A stretch of DNA of 64,000 nt from Zea mays (GCF_902167145.1 NW_023367201.1:78501-142500); one strand, 5' to 3'; shown: positions 48,753-63,906, numbered from the stretch's first letter. Notes: a model not told the origin generated them from the sequence alone. Translations and numbers: made by a program.

Positions 48753-51700
48753 GGAGACCATTTCTTGGTCTAAAATCCGTAGGTGTTAGCCTCTAGTATT
48801 ATTGAAAATGGTCGCTCATGGCTATTTTCAAGGTCGCTCATGGCTATTTTCATAAAAAAAAATGGGGGTTGTGTGGCCATTTATCATCGACTAGAGGCTC
48901 ATAAACCTCACCCCACATATGTTTCCTTGCCATAGATTACATTCTTGGATTTCTGGTGGAAACCATTTCTTGGTTAAAAACTCGTACGTGTTAGCCTTCG
49001 GTATTATTGAAAATGATCATTCATGGCTATTTTCGGCAAAATGGGGGTTGTGTGGCCATTGATCGTCGACCAGAGGCTCATACACCTCACCCCACATATG
49101 TTTCCTTGTCGTAGATCACATTCTTGGATTTCTGGTGGAGACCATTTCTTGGTCAAAAATCCGTAGGTGTTAGCCTTCGATATTATTGAAAATGGTCATT
49201 CATGGCTATTTTCGGCAAAATGGGGGTTGTGTGGCCATTGATCGTCGACCAGAGGCTCATACACCTCACCCCACATATGTTTCCTTGTCGTAGATCACAT
49301 TCTTGGATTTCTGGTGGAGACCATTTCTTGGTCAAAAATCCGTAGGTGTTAGCCTTCAGTGTCATTGAAAATGGTCGTTCATGGCTATTTTCGACAAAAA
49401 TTAGGGTTGTGTGGCCATTGATCGTCGACCAGAAGCTCATACACCTCACCCCACATATGTTTCCTTGCCATAGATCACATTCTTGGATTTCTGGTGGAGA
49501 CCATTTCTTGGTCAAAAATCCGTAGGTGTTAGCCTTCGGTATTATTGAAAATGGTCGTTCATGGCTATTTTCGACAAAAATGGGGGTTGTGTGGCCATTG
49601 ATCATCGACCAGACGCTCATACACCTCACCCCACATATGTTTCCTTGCCATAGATCACATTCTTGGATTTCTGGTGGAGACCATTTCTTGGTCTAAAATC
49701 CGTAGGTGTTAGCCTCTTGTATTATTGAAAATGGTCGCTCATGGCTATTTTCAAGGTCGCTCATGGCTATTTTCATAAAAAATGGGGGTTGTGTGGCCAT
49801 TTATCATCGACTAGAGGCTCATAAACCTCACCCCACATATGTTTCCTTGCCATAGATCACATTCTTGGATTTCTGGTGGAGACCATTTCTTGGTTAAAAA
49901 CTCGTACGTGTTAGCCTTCGGTATTATTGAAAATGGTCGTTCATGGCTATTTTCGGCAAAATGGGGGTTGTGTGGCCATTGATCATCGACCAGAGGCTCG
50001 TACACCTCACCCCACATATGTTTCCTTGCCATAGATCACATTCTTGGATTTCTGGTGGAGACCATTTCTTGGTCAAAAATCCGTAGGTGTTAGCCTTCGG
50101 TATTATTGAAAATGGTCATTCATGGCTATTTTCGACAAAAATGGGGGTTGTGTGGCCATTGATCATCAACCAAAGGCTCGTACACCTCACTACACATATG
50201 TTTCCTTGCCATAGATCACATTCTTGGATTTTTGGTGGAGACCATTTCTTGGTCAAAAACTCGTACGTGTTAGCCTTCGGTATTATTGAAAATGGTCGTT
50301 CATGGCTATTTTCGGCAAAATGGGGGTTCTGTGGCCATTGATCATCGACCAGAGGCTCGTACACCTCACCCCACATATGTTTCCTTGCCATAGATCACAT
50401 TCTTGGATTTCTGGTGGAGACCATTTCTTGGTCAAAAATCCGTAGGTGTTAGCCTTCAGTATTATTGAAAATGGTCATTCATGGCTATTTTCGACAAAAA
50501 TGGTGGTTGTGTGGCCATTGATCCTCGACCAGAGGCTCGTACACCTCACTACACATATGTTTCCTTGCCATAGATCACATTCTTGGATTTTTGGTGGAGA
50601 CCATTTCTTGGTCAAAAACTCGTACGTGTTAGCCTTCGGTATTATTGAAAATGGTCGTTCATGGCTATTTTCGACAAAAATGGGGGTTGTGTGGCCATTG
50701 ATCATCGACCAGAGGCTCATACACCTCACCCCACATATGTTTCCTTGCCATAGATCACATTCTTGGATTTCTGGTGGAGACCATTTCTTGGTCAAAAATC
50801 CGTAGGTGTTAGCCTTCGGTATTATTGTAAATGGTCATTCATGGCTATTTTCGACAAAAATGGGGCTTGTGTGGCCATTGATCATCGACCAGAGGCTCAT
50901 ACACCTCACCCCACATATGTTTCCTTGCCATAGATCACATTCTTGGATTTCTGGTGGAGACCATTTCTTGGTCAAAAATCCGTACGTGTTAGCCTTTGGT
51001 ATTTTTGAAAATGGTCATTCATGGCTATTTTCGACAAAAATGGGGGTTGTGTGGCCATTGATCGTCGACCAGAGGCTCATACACCTCACCCCACATATGT
51101 TTCCTTGTCGTAGATCACATTCTTGGATTTCTGGTGGAGACCATTTCTTGGTCAAAAATCCGTAGGTGTTAGCCTTCGATATTATTGAAAATGGTCGTTC
51201 ATGGCTATTTTCGACAAAAATGGGGGTTGTGTGGCCATTGATCATCGACCAGATGCTCATACACCTCACCCCACATATGTTTCCTTGCCATAGATCACAT
51301 TCTTGGATTTCTGGTGGAGACCATTTCTTGGTCAAAAATTCGTAGGTGTTAGCCTTCAGTGTCATTGAAAATGGTCGTTCATGGCTATTTTCGACAAAAA
51401 TTAGGGTTGTGTGGCCATTGATCGTCGACCAGAGGCTCATACACCTCACCCCACATATGTTTCCTTGCCATAGATCACATTCTTGGATTTCTGGTGGAGA
51501 CCATTTCTTGGTCAAAAATCCGTAGGTGTTAGCCTTCGGTATTATTGAAAATGGTCATTCATGGCTATTTTCGGCAAAATGGGGGTTGTGTGGCCATTTA
51601 TCATCGACTAGAGGCTCATAAATCTCACCCCACATATGTTTCCTTGCCATAGATCACATTCTTGGATTTTTGGTGGAGACCATTTCTTGGTCAAAAACTC

Positions 51701-54700
51701 GTACGTGTTAGCCTTCAGTATTATTGAAAATGGTCGTTCATGGCTATTTTCGGCAAAATGGGGGTTGTGTGGCCATTGATCGTCGACCAGAGGCTCATAC
51801 ACCTCACCCCACATATGTTTCCTTGTCGTAGATCACATTCTTGGATTTCTGGTGGTGACCATTTCTTGGCCTAAAATCCGTAGGTGTTAGCCTCTAGTAT
51901 TATTGAAAATGGTCGCTCATGGCTATTTTCAAGGTCGCTCATGGCTATTTTCATAAAAAATGGGGGTTGTGTGGCCATTTATCATCGACTAGAGGCTCAT
52001 AAACCTCACCCCACATATGTTTCCTTGCCATAGATCACATTCTTGGATTTCTGGTGGAGACCATTTCTTGGTTAAATACTCGTACGTGTTAGCCTTCGGT
52101 ATTATTGAAAATGGTCGTTCATGGCTATTTTCTGCAAAATGGGGGTTGTGTGGCCATTGATCATCGACCAGAGGCTCGTACACCTCACCCCACATATGTT
52201 TCCTTGCCATAGATCACATTCTTGGATTTCTGGTGGAGACCATTTCTTGGTCAAAAATCCGTAGGTGTTAGCCTTTAGTGTCATTGAAAATGGTCGTTCA
52301 TGGCCATTTTCGACAAAAATGGGGGTTGTGTGGCCATTGATGATCGACCAGAGGCTCGTACACCTCACCCCACATATGTTTCCTTGCCATAGATCACATT
52401 CTTGGATTTCTGGTGGAGACCATTTCTTGGTCAAAAATCCGTAGGTGTTAGCCTTCGGTATTATTGTAAATGGTCATTCATGGCTATTTTCGACAAAAAT
52501 GGGGGTTGTGTGGCCATTGATCTTCGACCAGAGGCTCATACACCTCACTATACATATTTTTCCTTGCCATAGATCACATTCTTGGATTTATGGTGGATAC
52601 CATTTCTTGGTCAAAAATCCGTAGGTGTTAGCCTTCAGTGTCATTGAAAATGGTCGTTCATGGCTATTTTCGACAAAAATTAGGGTTGTGTGGCCATTGA
52701 TCGTCGACCAGAGGCTCATACACCTCACCCCACATATGTTTCCTTGCCATAGATCACATTCTTGGATTTCTGGTGGAGACCATTTCTTGGTCAAAAATCC
52801 GTACGTGTTAGCCTTTGGTATTTTTGAAAATGGTCATTCATGGCTATTTTCGACAAAAATGGGGGTTGTGTGGCCATTGATCGTCGACCAGAGGCTCATA
52901 CACCTCACCCCACATATGTTTCCTTGTCGTAGATCACATTCTTGGATTTCTGGTGGAGACCATTTCTTGGTCAAAAATCCGTAGGTGTTAGCCTTCGATA
53001 TTATTGAAAATGGTCGTTCATGGCTATTTTCGACAAAAATGGGGGTTGTGTGGCCATTGATCATCGACCAGACGCTCATACACCTCACCCCACATATGTT
53101 TCCTTGCCATAGATCACATTCTTGGATTTCTGGTGGAGACCATTTCTTGGTCAAAAATTCGTAGGTGTTAGCCTTCAGTGTCATTGAAAATGGTCGTTCA
53201 TGGCTATTTTCGACAAAAATTAGGGTTGTGTGGCCATTGATCGTCGACCAGAGGCTCATACACCTCACCCCACATATGTTTCCTTGCCATAGATCACATT
53301 CTTGGATTTCTGGTGGAAACCATTTCTTGGTTGAAAATCCGTAGGTGTTAGCCTTCGGTATTATTGTAAATGGTCATTCATGGCTATTTTCGACAAAAAT
53401 GGGGCTTGTGTGGCCATTGATCATCGACCAGAGGCTCATACACCTCACCCCACATATGTTTCCTTGCCATAGATCACATTCTTGGATTTCTGGTGGAGAC
53501 CATTTCTTGGTCAAAAATTCGTAGGTGTTAGCCTTCAGTGTCATTGAAAATGGTCGTTCATGGCTATTTTCGACAAAAATGGGGGTTGTGTGGCCATTGA
53601 TCATCGACCAGAGGCTCATACACCTCACCCCACATATGTTTCCTTGCCATAGATCACATTCTTGGATTTCTGGTGGAGACCATTTCTTGGTCAAAAATCC
53701 GTAGGTGTTAGCCTTCGGTATTATTGTAAATGGTCATTCATGGCTATTTTCGACAAAAATGGGGCTTGTGTGGCCATTGATCATCGACCAGAGGCTCATA
53801 CACCTCACCCCACATATGTTTCCTTGCCATAGATCACATTCTTGGATTTCTGGTGGAGACCATTTCTTGGTCAAAAATCCGTACGTGTTAGCCTTTGGTA
53901 TTTTTGAAAATGGTCATTCATGGCTATTTTCGACAAAAATGGGGGTTGTGTGGCCATTGATCGTCGACCAGAGGCTCATACACCTCACCCCACATATGTT
54001 TCCTTGTCGTAGATCACATTCTTGGATTTCTGGTGGAGACCATTTCTTGGTCAAAAATCCGTAGGTGTTAGCCTTCGATATTATTGAAAATGGTCGTTCA
54101 TGGCTATTTTCGACAAAAATGGGGGTTGTGTGGCCATTGATCATCGACCAGACGCTCATACACCTCACCCCACATATGTTTCCTTGCCATAGATCACATT
54201 CTTGGATTTCTGGTGGAGACCATTTCTTGGTCAAAAATTCGTAGGTGTTAGCCTTCAGTGTCATTGAAAATGGTCGTTCATGGCTATTTTCGACAAAAAT
54301 TAGGGTTGTGTGGCCATTGATCGTCGACCAGAGGCTCATACACCTCACCCCACATATGTTTCCTTGCCATAGATCACATTCTTGGATTTCTGGTGGAAAC
54401 CATTTCTTGGTTAAAAACTCGTACGTGTTAGCCTTCGGTATTATTGAAAATGGTCGTTCATGGCTATTTTCGACAAAAATTAGGGTTGTGTGGCCATTGA
54501 TCGTCGACCAGGGGCTCATACACCTCACCCCACATATGTTTCCTTGCCATAGATCACATTCTTGGATTTCTGGTGGAGACCATTTCTTGGTCAAAAATCC
54601 GTAGGTGTTAGCCTTCGATATTATTGAAAATGGTCGTTCATGGCTATTTTCGACAAAATGGGGGTTGTGTGGCCATTGATCATCGACCAGAGGCTCATAC

Positions 54701-57639
54701 ACCTCACCCCACATATGTTTCCTTGCCATAGATCACATTCTTGGATTTCTGGTGGAGACCATTTCTTGGTCAAAAATGCGTAGGTGTTAGCCTTCGCTAT
54801 TATTGAAAATGGTCGTTCATGGCTATTTTCGACAAAAATGGGGGTTGTGTGGCCATTCATCATCGACTAGAGGCTCATAAACCTCACCCCACATATGTTT
54901 CCTTGCCATAGATTACATTCTTGGATTTCTGGTGGAAACCATTTCTTGGTTAAAAACTCGTACGTGTTAGCCTTCGGTATTATTGAAAATGGTCATTCAT
55001 GGCTATTTTCGGCAAAATGGGGGTTGTGTGGCCATTGATCATCGACCAGAGGCTCGTACACCTCACCCCACATATGTTTCCTTGCCATAGATCACATTCT
55101 TGGATTTCTGGTGGAGACCATTTCTTGGTCAAAAATTCGTACGTGTTAGCCTTTGGTATTTTTGAAAATGGTCATTCATGGCTATTTTCGACAAAAATGG
55201 GGGTTGTGTGGCCATTGATCATCGACTAGAGGCTCATACACCTCACCCCACATATGTTTCCTTGCCATAGATCACATTCTTGGATTTCTGGTGGAGACCA
55301 TTTCTTGGTCAAAAATCCGTAGGTGTTAGCCTTCGGTATTATTGAAAATGGTCATTCATGGCTATTTTCGACAAAAATGGGGGTTGTGTGGCCATTGATC
55401 ATCGACCAGATGCTCATACACCTCACCCCACATATGTTTCCTTGCCATAGATCACATTCTTGGATTTCTGGTGGAGACCATTTCTTGGTCTAAAATCCGT
55501 AGGTGTTAGCCTCTAGTATTATTGAAAATGGTCGCTCATGGCTATTCTCAAGGTCGCTCATGGCTATTTTCATAAAAAATGGGGGTTGTGTGGCCATTTA
55601 TCATCGACTAGAGGCTCATAAACCTCACCCCACATATGTTTCCTTGCCATAGATTACATTCTTGGATTTCTGGTGGAGACCATTTCTTGGTTAAAAACTC
55701 GTACGTGTTAGCCTTCGGTATTATTGAAAATGGTCATTCATGGCTATTTTCGGCAAAATGGGGGTTGTGTGGCCATTGATCGTCGACCAGAGGCTCATAC
55801 ACCTCACCCCACATATGTTTCCTTGCCATAGATCACATTCTTGGATTTCTGGTGGAGACCATTTCTTGGTCAAAAATCCGTAGGTGTTAGCCTTCGGTAT
55901 TATTGTAAATGGTCATTCATGGCTATTTTCGACAAAAATGGGGGTTGTGTGGCCATTGATCATCGACCAGAGGCTCATACACCTCACTACACATATGTTT
56001 CCTTGCCATAGATCACATTCTTGGATTTATGGTGGAGACCATTTCTTGGTCAAAAATCCGTAGGTGTTAGCCTTCAGTGTCATTGAAAATGGTCGTTCAT
56101 GGCTATTTTCGACAAAAATTAGGGTTGTGTGGCCATTGATCGTCGACCAGAGGCTCATACACCTCACCCCACATATGTTTCCTTGCCATAGATCACATTC
56201 TTGGATTTCTGGTGGAGACCATTTCTTGGTCAAAAATCCGTAGGTGTTAGCCTTTAGTGTCATTGAAAATGGTCGTTCATGGCTATTTTCGACAAAAATG
56301 GGGGTTGTGTGGCCATTGATGATCGACCAGAGGCTCGTACACCTCACCCCACATATGTTTCCTTGCCATAGATCACATTCTTGGATTTCTGGTGGAGACC
56401 ATTTCTTGGTCAAAAATCCGTAGGTGTTAGCCTTCGGTATTATTGTAAATGGTCATTCATGGCTATTTTCGACAAAAATGGGGGTTGTGTGGCCATTGAT
56501 CTTCGACCAGAGGCTCATACACCTCACTACACATATGTTTCCTTGCCATAGATCACATTCTTGGATTTATGGTGGAGACCATTTCTTGGTCAAAAATCCG
56601 TAGGTGTTAGCCTTAAGTGTCATTGAAAATGGTCGTTCATGGCTATTTTCGACAAAAATTAGGGTTGTGTGGCCATTGATCGTCGACCAGAGGCTCATAC
56701 ACCTCACCCCACATATGTTTCCTTGCCATAGATCACATTCTTGGATTTCTGGTGGAGACCATTTCTTGGGCAAAAATCCGTAGGTGTTAGCCTTTGGTAT
56801 TTTTGAAAATGGTCATTCATGGCTATTTTCGACAAAAATGGGGGTTGTGTGGCCATTGATCTTCGACCAGAGGCTCATAAACCTCACCCCACATATGTTT
56901 CCTTGCCATAGATTACATTCTTGGATTTATGGTGGAGACCATTTCTTGGTCAAAAATCCGTAGGTGTTAGCCTTCAGTGTCATTGAAAATGGTCGTTCAT
57001 GGCTATTTTCGACAAAAATTAGGGTTGTGTGGCCATTGATCGTCGACCAGAGGCTCATACACCTCACCCCACATATGTTTCCTTGCCATAGATTACATTC
57101 TTGGATTTCTAGTGGAAACCATTTCTTGGTTAAAAACTCGTACGTGTTAGCCTTCGGTATTATTGAAAATGGTCGTTCATGGCTATTTTCGACAAAAATT
57201 AGGGTTGTGTGGCCATTGATCGTCGACCAGGGGCTCATACACCTCACCCCACATATGTTTCCTTGCCATAGATCACATTCTTGGATTTCTGGTGGAGACC
57301 ATTTCTTGGTCAAAAATCCGTAGGTGTTAGCCTTCGATATTATTGAAAATGGTCGTTCATGGCTATTTTCGACAAAAATGGGGGTTGTGTGGCCATTGAT
57401 CATCGACCAGAGGCTCATACACCTCACCCCACATATGTTTCCTTGCCATAGATCACATTCTTGGATTTCTGGTGGAGACCATTTCTTGGTCAAAAATCCG
57501 TAGGTCTTAGCCTCTAATATTATTGAAAATGGTCGCTCATGGCTATTTTCATAAAAAAAATGGGGGTTGTGTGGCCATTTATCATCGACTAGAGGCTCAT
57601 AAATCTCACCCCACATATGTTTCCTTGCCATAGATCACA

Positions 57640-60400
57640 TTCTTGGATTTTTGGTGGAGACCATTTCTTGGTCAAAAACTCGTACGTGTTAGCCTTCGGT
57701 ATTATTGAAAATGGTCGTTCATGGCTATTTTCGGCAAAATGGGGGTTCTGTGGCCATTGATCATCGACCAGAGGCTCGTACACCTCACCCCACATATGTT
57801 TCCTTGCCATAGATCACATTCTTGGATTTCTGGTGGAGACCATTTCTTGGGCAAAAATCCGAATGTGTTAGCCTTTGGTATTTTTGAAAATGGTCATTCA
57901 TGGCTATTTTCGACAAAAATGGGGGTTGTGTGGCCATTGATCTTCGACCAGAGGCTCATACACCTCACTACACATATGTTTCCTTGCCATAGATCACATT
58001 CTTGGATTTATGGTGGAGACCATTTCTTGGTCAAAAATCCATAGGTGTTAGCCTTCAGTGTCATTGAAAATGGTCGCTCATGGCTATTTTCGACAAAAAA
58101 TAGGGTTGTGTGGCCATTGATCGTCGACCAGAGGCTCATACACCTCACCCCACATATGTTTCCTTGCCATAGATCACATTCTTGGATTTCTGGTGGAGAC
58201 CATTTCTTGGTCAAAAATCCGTAGGTGTTAGCCTTAGGTATTATTGAAAATGGTCGTTCATGGCTATTTTCGACAAAAATGGGGGTTGTGTGGCCATTGA
58301 TCATCGACCAGACGCCCATACACCTCACCCCACATATGTTTCCTTGCCATAGATCACATTCTTGGATTTCTGGTGGAGACCATTTCTTGGTCTAAAATCC
58401 GTAGTTGTTAGCCTCTAGTATTATTGAAAATGGTCGCTCATGGCTATTTTCAAGGTCGCTCATGGCTATTTTCATAAAAAATGGGGGTTGTGTGGCCATT
58501 TATCATCGACTAGAGGCTCATAAACCTCACCCCACATATGTTTCATTGCCATAGATCACATTCTTGGATTTCTGGTGGAGACCATTTCTTGGTTAAAAAC
58601 TCGTACGTGTTAGCCTTCGATATTATTGAAAATGGTCGTTCATGGCTATTTTCGGCAAAATGGGGGTTCTGTGGCCATTGATCATCGACCAGAGGCTCGT
58701 ACACCTCACCCCACATATGTTTCCTTGCCATAGATCACATTCTTGGATTTCTGGTGGAGACCATTTCTTGGGCAAAAATCCGAATGTGTTAGCCTTTGGT
58801 ATTTTTGAAAATGGTCATTCATGGCTATTTTCGACAAAAATGGGGGTTGTGTGGCCATTGATCTTCGACCAGAGGCTCATACACCTCACTACACATATGT
58901 TTCCTTGCCATAGATCACATTCTTGGATTTATGGTGGAGACCATTTCTTGGTCAAAAATCCATAGGTGTTAGCCTTCAGTGTCATTGAAAATGGTCGCTC
59001 ATGGCTATTTTCGACAAAAAATAGGGTTGTGTGGCCATTGATCGTCGACCAGAGGCTCATACACCTCACCCCACATATGTTTCCTTGCCATAGATCACAT
59101 TCTTGGATTTCTGGTGGAGACCATTTCTTGGTCAAAAATCCGTAGGTGTTAGCCTTAGGTATTATTGAAAATGGTCGTTCATGGCTATTTTCGACAAAAA
59201 TGGGGGTTGTGTGGCCATTGATCATCGACCAGACGCCCATACACCTCACCCCACATATGTTTCCTTGCCATAGATCACATTCTTGGATTTCTGGTGGAGA
59301 CCATTTCTTGGTCTAAAATCCGTAGGTGTTAGCCTCTAGTATTATTGAAAATGGTCGCTCATGGCTATTTTCAAGGTCGCTCATGGCTATTTTCATAAAA
59401 AATGGGGGTTGTGTGGCCATTTATCATCGACTAGAGGCTCATAAACCTCACCCCACATATGTTTCATTGCCATAGATCACATTCTTGGATTTCTGGTGGA
59501 GACCATTTCTTGGTTAAAAACTCGTACGTGTTAGGCTGCGGTATTATTGAAAATGGTCGTTCATGGCTATTTTCGGCAAAATGGGGGTTGTGTGGCCATT
59601 GATCATCGACCAGAGGCTCGTTCACCTCACCCCACATATGTTTCCTTGCCATAGATCACATTCTTGGATTTCTGGTGGAGACCATTTCTTGGTCAAAAAT
59701 CCGTACGTGTTAGCCTTTGGTATTTTTGAAAATGGTCATTCATGGCTATTTTCGACAAAAATGGGGGTTGTGTGGCCATTGATCTTCGACCAGAGGCTCA
59801 TACACCTCACTACACATATGTTTCCTTGCCATAGATCACATTCTTGGATTTATGGTGGAGACCATTTCTTGGTCAAAAATCCGTAGGTGTTAGCCTTCAG
59901 TGTCATTGAAAATGGTCGTTCATGGCTATTTTCGACAAAAATTAGGGTTGTGTGGCCATTGATCGTCGACCAGAGGCTCATACACCTCACCCCACATATG
60001 TTTCTTTGACATAAATCACATTCTTGGATTTTTGGTGGAGACCATTTCTTGGTCAAAAATCCGTAGGTGTTAGCCTTCGGTATTATTGAAAATGGTCGTT
60101 CATGGCTATTTTCGACAAAAATGGGGGTTGTGTGTCCATTGATCATCGACCAGACGCTCATACACCTCACCCCACATATGTTTCCTTGCCATAGATCACA
60201 TTCTTGGATTTCTGGTGGAGACCATTTCTTGGTCTAAAATCCGTAGGTGTTAGCCTCTAGTATTATTGAAAATGGTCGCTCATGGCTATTTTCAAGGTCG
60301 CTCATGGCTATTTTCATAAAAAATGGGGGTTGTGTGGCCATTTATCATCGACTAGAGGCTCATAAACCTCACCCCACATATGTTTCCTTGCCATAGATTA
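57640..60400 (-). repeat. Three-copy 921-bp higher-order repeat
   Basis: Three successive blocks with a period of 921 bp (five units plus one 21-bp marker insertion). Private variants repeat at that spacing: gggcaaaaatccgaatgtg (57850 and 58771), aatccataggtg (58037 and 58958), acaaaaaatagggttg (58094 and 59015), cagacgcccatac (58311 and 59232) and gtttcattgcc (58541 and 59462). The third copy is more divergent. A related pair with a period of 922 bp occurs at about 62484 and 63406. Confidence 0.85.
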
Positions 60401-63400
60401 CGTTCTTGGATTTCTGGTGGAAGCCATTTCTTGGTTAAAAACTCGTACGTGTTAGCCTTCGGTATTATTGAAAATGGTCATTCATGGCTATTTTCGGCAA
60501 AATGGGGGTTGTGTGGCCATTGATCGTCGTCCAGAGGCTCATACACCTCACCCCACATATGTTTCCTTGTCGTAGATCACATTCTTGGATTTCTGGTGGA
60601 GACCATTTGTTGGTCTAAAATCCGTAGGTGTTAGCCTCTAGTATTATTGAAAATGGTCGCTCATGGCTATTTTCAAGGTCGCTCATGGCTATTTTCATAA
60701 AAAATGGGGGTTGTGTGGCCATTTATCATCGACTAGAGGCTCATAAACCTCACCCCACATATGTTTCCTTGCCATAGATTACATTCTTGGATTTCTGGTG
60801 GAAGCCATTTCTTGGTTAAAAACTCGTACGTGTTAGCCTTCGGTATTATTGAAAATGGTCATTCATGGCTATTTTCGGCAAAATGGGGGTTGTGTGGCCA
60901 TTGATCGTCGACCAGAGGCTCATACACCTCACCCCACAAATGTTTCCTTGTTGTAGATCACATTCTTGGATTTCTGGTGGAGACCATTTCTTGGTCAAAA
61001 ATCCGTAGGTGTTAGCCTTCGATATTATTGAAAATGGTCGTTCATGGCTATTTTCGACAAAAATGGGGGTTGTGTGGCCATTGATCATCGACCAGAGGCT
61101 CATACACCTCACCCCACATATGTTTCCTTGCCATAGATCACATTCTTGGATTTCTGGTGGAGACCATTTCTTGGTCAAAAATCCGTAGGTGTTAGCCTTC
61201 GGTATTATTGTAAATGGTCATTCATGGCTATTTTCGACAAAAATGGGGGTTGTGTGGCCATTGATCATCGACCATAGGCTCATACACCTCACCCCACATA
61301 TGTTTCCTTGCCATAGATCACATTCTTGGATTTCTGGTGGAGACCATTTCTTGGTCAAAAATCCGTAGGTCTTAGCCTCTAATATTATTGAAAATGGTCG
61401 CTCATGGCTATTTTCATAAAAAAAATGGGGGTTGTGTGGCCATTTATCATCGACTAGAGGCTCATAAATCTCACCCCACATATGTTTCCTTGCCATAGAT
61501 CACATTCTTGGATTTTTGGTGGAGACCATTTCTTGGTCAAAAACTCGTACGTGTTAGCCTTCGGTATTATTGAAAATGGTCGTTCATGGCTATTTTCGGC
61601 AAAATGGAGGTTGTGTGGCCATTGATCATCGACCAGAGGCTCGTACACCTCACCCCACATATGTTTCCTTGCCATAGATTACATTCTTGGATTTCTGGTG
61701 GAAACCATTTCTTGGTTAAAAACTCGTACGTGTTAGCCTTCGGTATAATTGAAAATGGTCATTCATGGCTATTTTCGGCAAAATGGGGTTTGTGTGGCCA
61801 TTGATCGTCGACCAGAGGCTCATACACCTCATCCCACATATGTTTCCTTGTCGTAGATCACATTCTTGGATTTCTGGTGGAGACCATTTCTTGGTCAAAA
61901 ATCAGTAGGTGTTAGCCTTCGATATTATTGAAAATGGTCGTTCATGGCCATTTTCGACAAAAATGGGGGTTGTGTGGCCATTGATCATCGACCAGAGGCT
62001 CATACACCTCACCCCACATATGTTTCCTTGCCATAGATCACATTCTTGGATTTCTGGTGGAGACCATTTCTTGGTCAAAAATCCATAGGTGTTAGCCTTC
62101 GGTATTATTGTAAATGGTCATTCATGGCTATTTTCGACAACAATGTGGGTTGTGTGGCCATTGATCATCGACCAGAGGCTCATACACCTCACCCCACATA
62201 TGTTTCCTTGCCATAGATCACATTCTTAGATTTCTGGTGGAGACCATTTCTTGGTCAAAAATCCGTAGGTCTTAGCCTCTAATATTATTGAAAATGGTCG
62301 CTCATGGCTATTTTCATAAAAAATGGGGGTTGTGTGGCCATTTATCATCGACTAGAGGCTCATAAATCTCACCCCTCATATGTTTCCTTGCCATAGATCA
62401 CATTCTTGGATTTTTGGTGGAGACCATTTCTTGGTCAAAAACTCGTACGTGTTAGCCTTCGGTATTATTGAAAATGGTCATTCATGGCTATTTTCGGCAA
62501 AATGGGGGTTCTGTGGCCATTGATCATCGACCAGAGGCTCGTACACCTCACCCCACATATGTTTCCTTGCCATAGATCACATTCTTGGATTTCTGGTGGA
62601 GACCATTTCTTGGGCAAAAATCCGAATGTGTTAGCCTTCGGTATTTTTGAAAATGGTCATTCATGGCTATTTTCGACAAAAATGGGGGTTGTGTGGCCAT
62701 TGATCTTCGACCAGAGGCTCATACACCTCACTACACATATGTTTCCTTGCCATAGATCACATTCTTGGATTTATGGTGGAGACCATTTCTTGGTCAAAAA
62801 TCCGTAGGTGTTAGCCTTCAGTGTCATTGAAAATGGTCGTTCATGGCTATTTTCGACAAAAAATTAGGGTTGTGTAGCCATTGATCGTCGACCAGAGGCT
62901 CATACACCTCACCCCACATATGTTTCCTTGCCATAGATCACATTCTTCGATTTCTGGTGGAGACCATTTCTTGGTCAAAAATCCGTAGGTGTTAGCCTTC
63001 GGTATTATTGAAAATGGTCGTTCATGGCTATTTTCGACAAAAATGGGGGTTGTGTGGCCATTGATCATCGACCAGACGCTCATACACCTCACCCCACATA
63101 TGTTTCCTTGCCATAGATCACATTCTTGGATTTCTGGTGGAGACCATTTCTTGGTCTAAAATCCGTAGGTGTTAGCCTCTAGTATTATTGAAAATGGTCG
63201 CTCATGGCTATTTTCAAGGTCGCTCATGGCTATTTTCATAAAAAATGGGGGTTGTGTGGCCATTTATCATCGACTAGAGGCTCATAAACCTCACCCCACA
63301 TATGTTTCCTTGCCATAGATCACATTCTTGGATTTCTGGTGGAGACCATTTCTTGGTTAAAAACTCGTACGTGTTAGCCTTCGGTATTATTGAAAATGGT

Positions 63401-63884
63401 CGTTCATGGCTATTTTCGGCAAAATGGGGGTTGTGTGGCCATTGATCATCGACCAGAGGCTCGTACACCTCACCCCACATATGTTTCCTTGCCATAGATC
63501 ACATTCTTGGATTTCTGGTGGAGACCATTTCTTGGTCAAAAATCCGTACGTGTTAGCCTTTGGTATTTTTGAAAATGGTCATTCATGGCTATTTTCGACA
63601 AAAATGGGGGTTGTGTGGCCATTGATCTTCGACCAGAGGCTCATAAACCTCACTACACATATGTTTCCTTGCCATAGATCACATTCTTGGATTTATGGTG
63701 GAGACCATTTCTTGGTCAAAAATCCGTAGGTGTTAGCCTTCAGTGTCATTGAAAATGGTCGTTCATGGCTATTTTCGACAAAAATTAGGGTTGTGTGGCC
63801 ATTGATCGTCGACCAGAGGCTCATACACCTCACCCCACATATGTTTCCTTGCCATAGATCACATTCTTGGATTTCTGGTGGAGA

Positions 63885-63906
63885 CCATTCCTTCGGCAAA
63901 ATGGGG
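63885..63906 (+). other. Knob-telomere junction
   Basis: The last satellite unit breaks at gagaccatt, and a 15-base satellite fragment from elsewhere in the unit (ttcggcaaaatgggg, 63892-63906) is joined on. In a normal unit that fragment continues gttgtgtgg; here it continues as tttaggg. The GGGG end of the fragment is the obvious seed for telomere addition. Confidence 0.85.

Larger units (their letters stand above)
46593..63890 (-). repeat. knob180 satellite array, block C (reverse orientation, telomere-proximal)
   Basis: About 95 reverse-oriented units reaching to the telomere junction. It contains the same monomer classes as block B, including the caatgacactgaagg and tttgcccaagaa types in complement, and the 22-bp marker duplications. 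Several multi-unit segments are inverted counterparts of block B segments, for example 60.85-62.9 kb against 23.0-25.1 kb. The longest satellite frame (54729 to 53914, 271 codons) is only 60-codon repeats. I see no genes. Confidence 0.95.
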
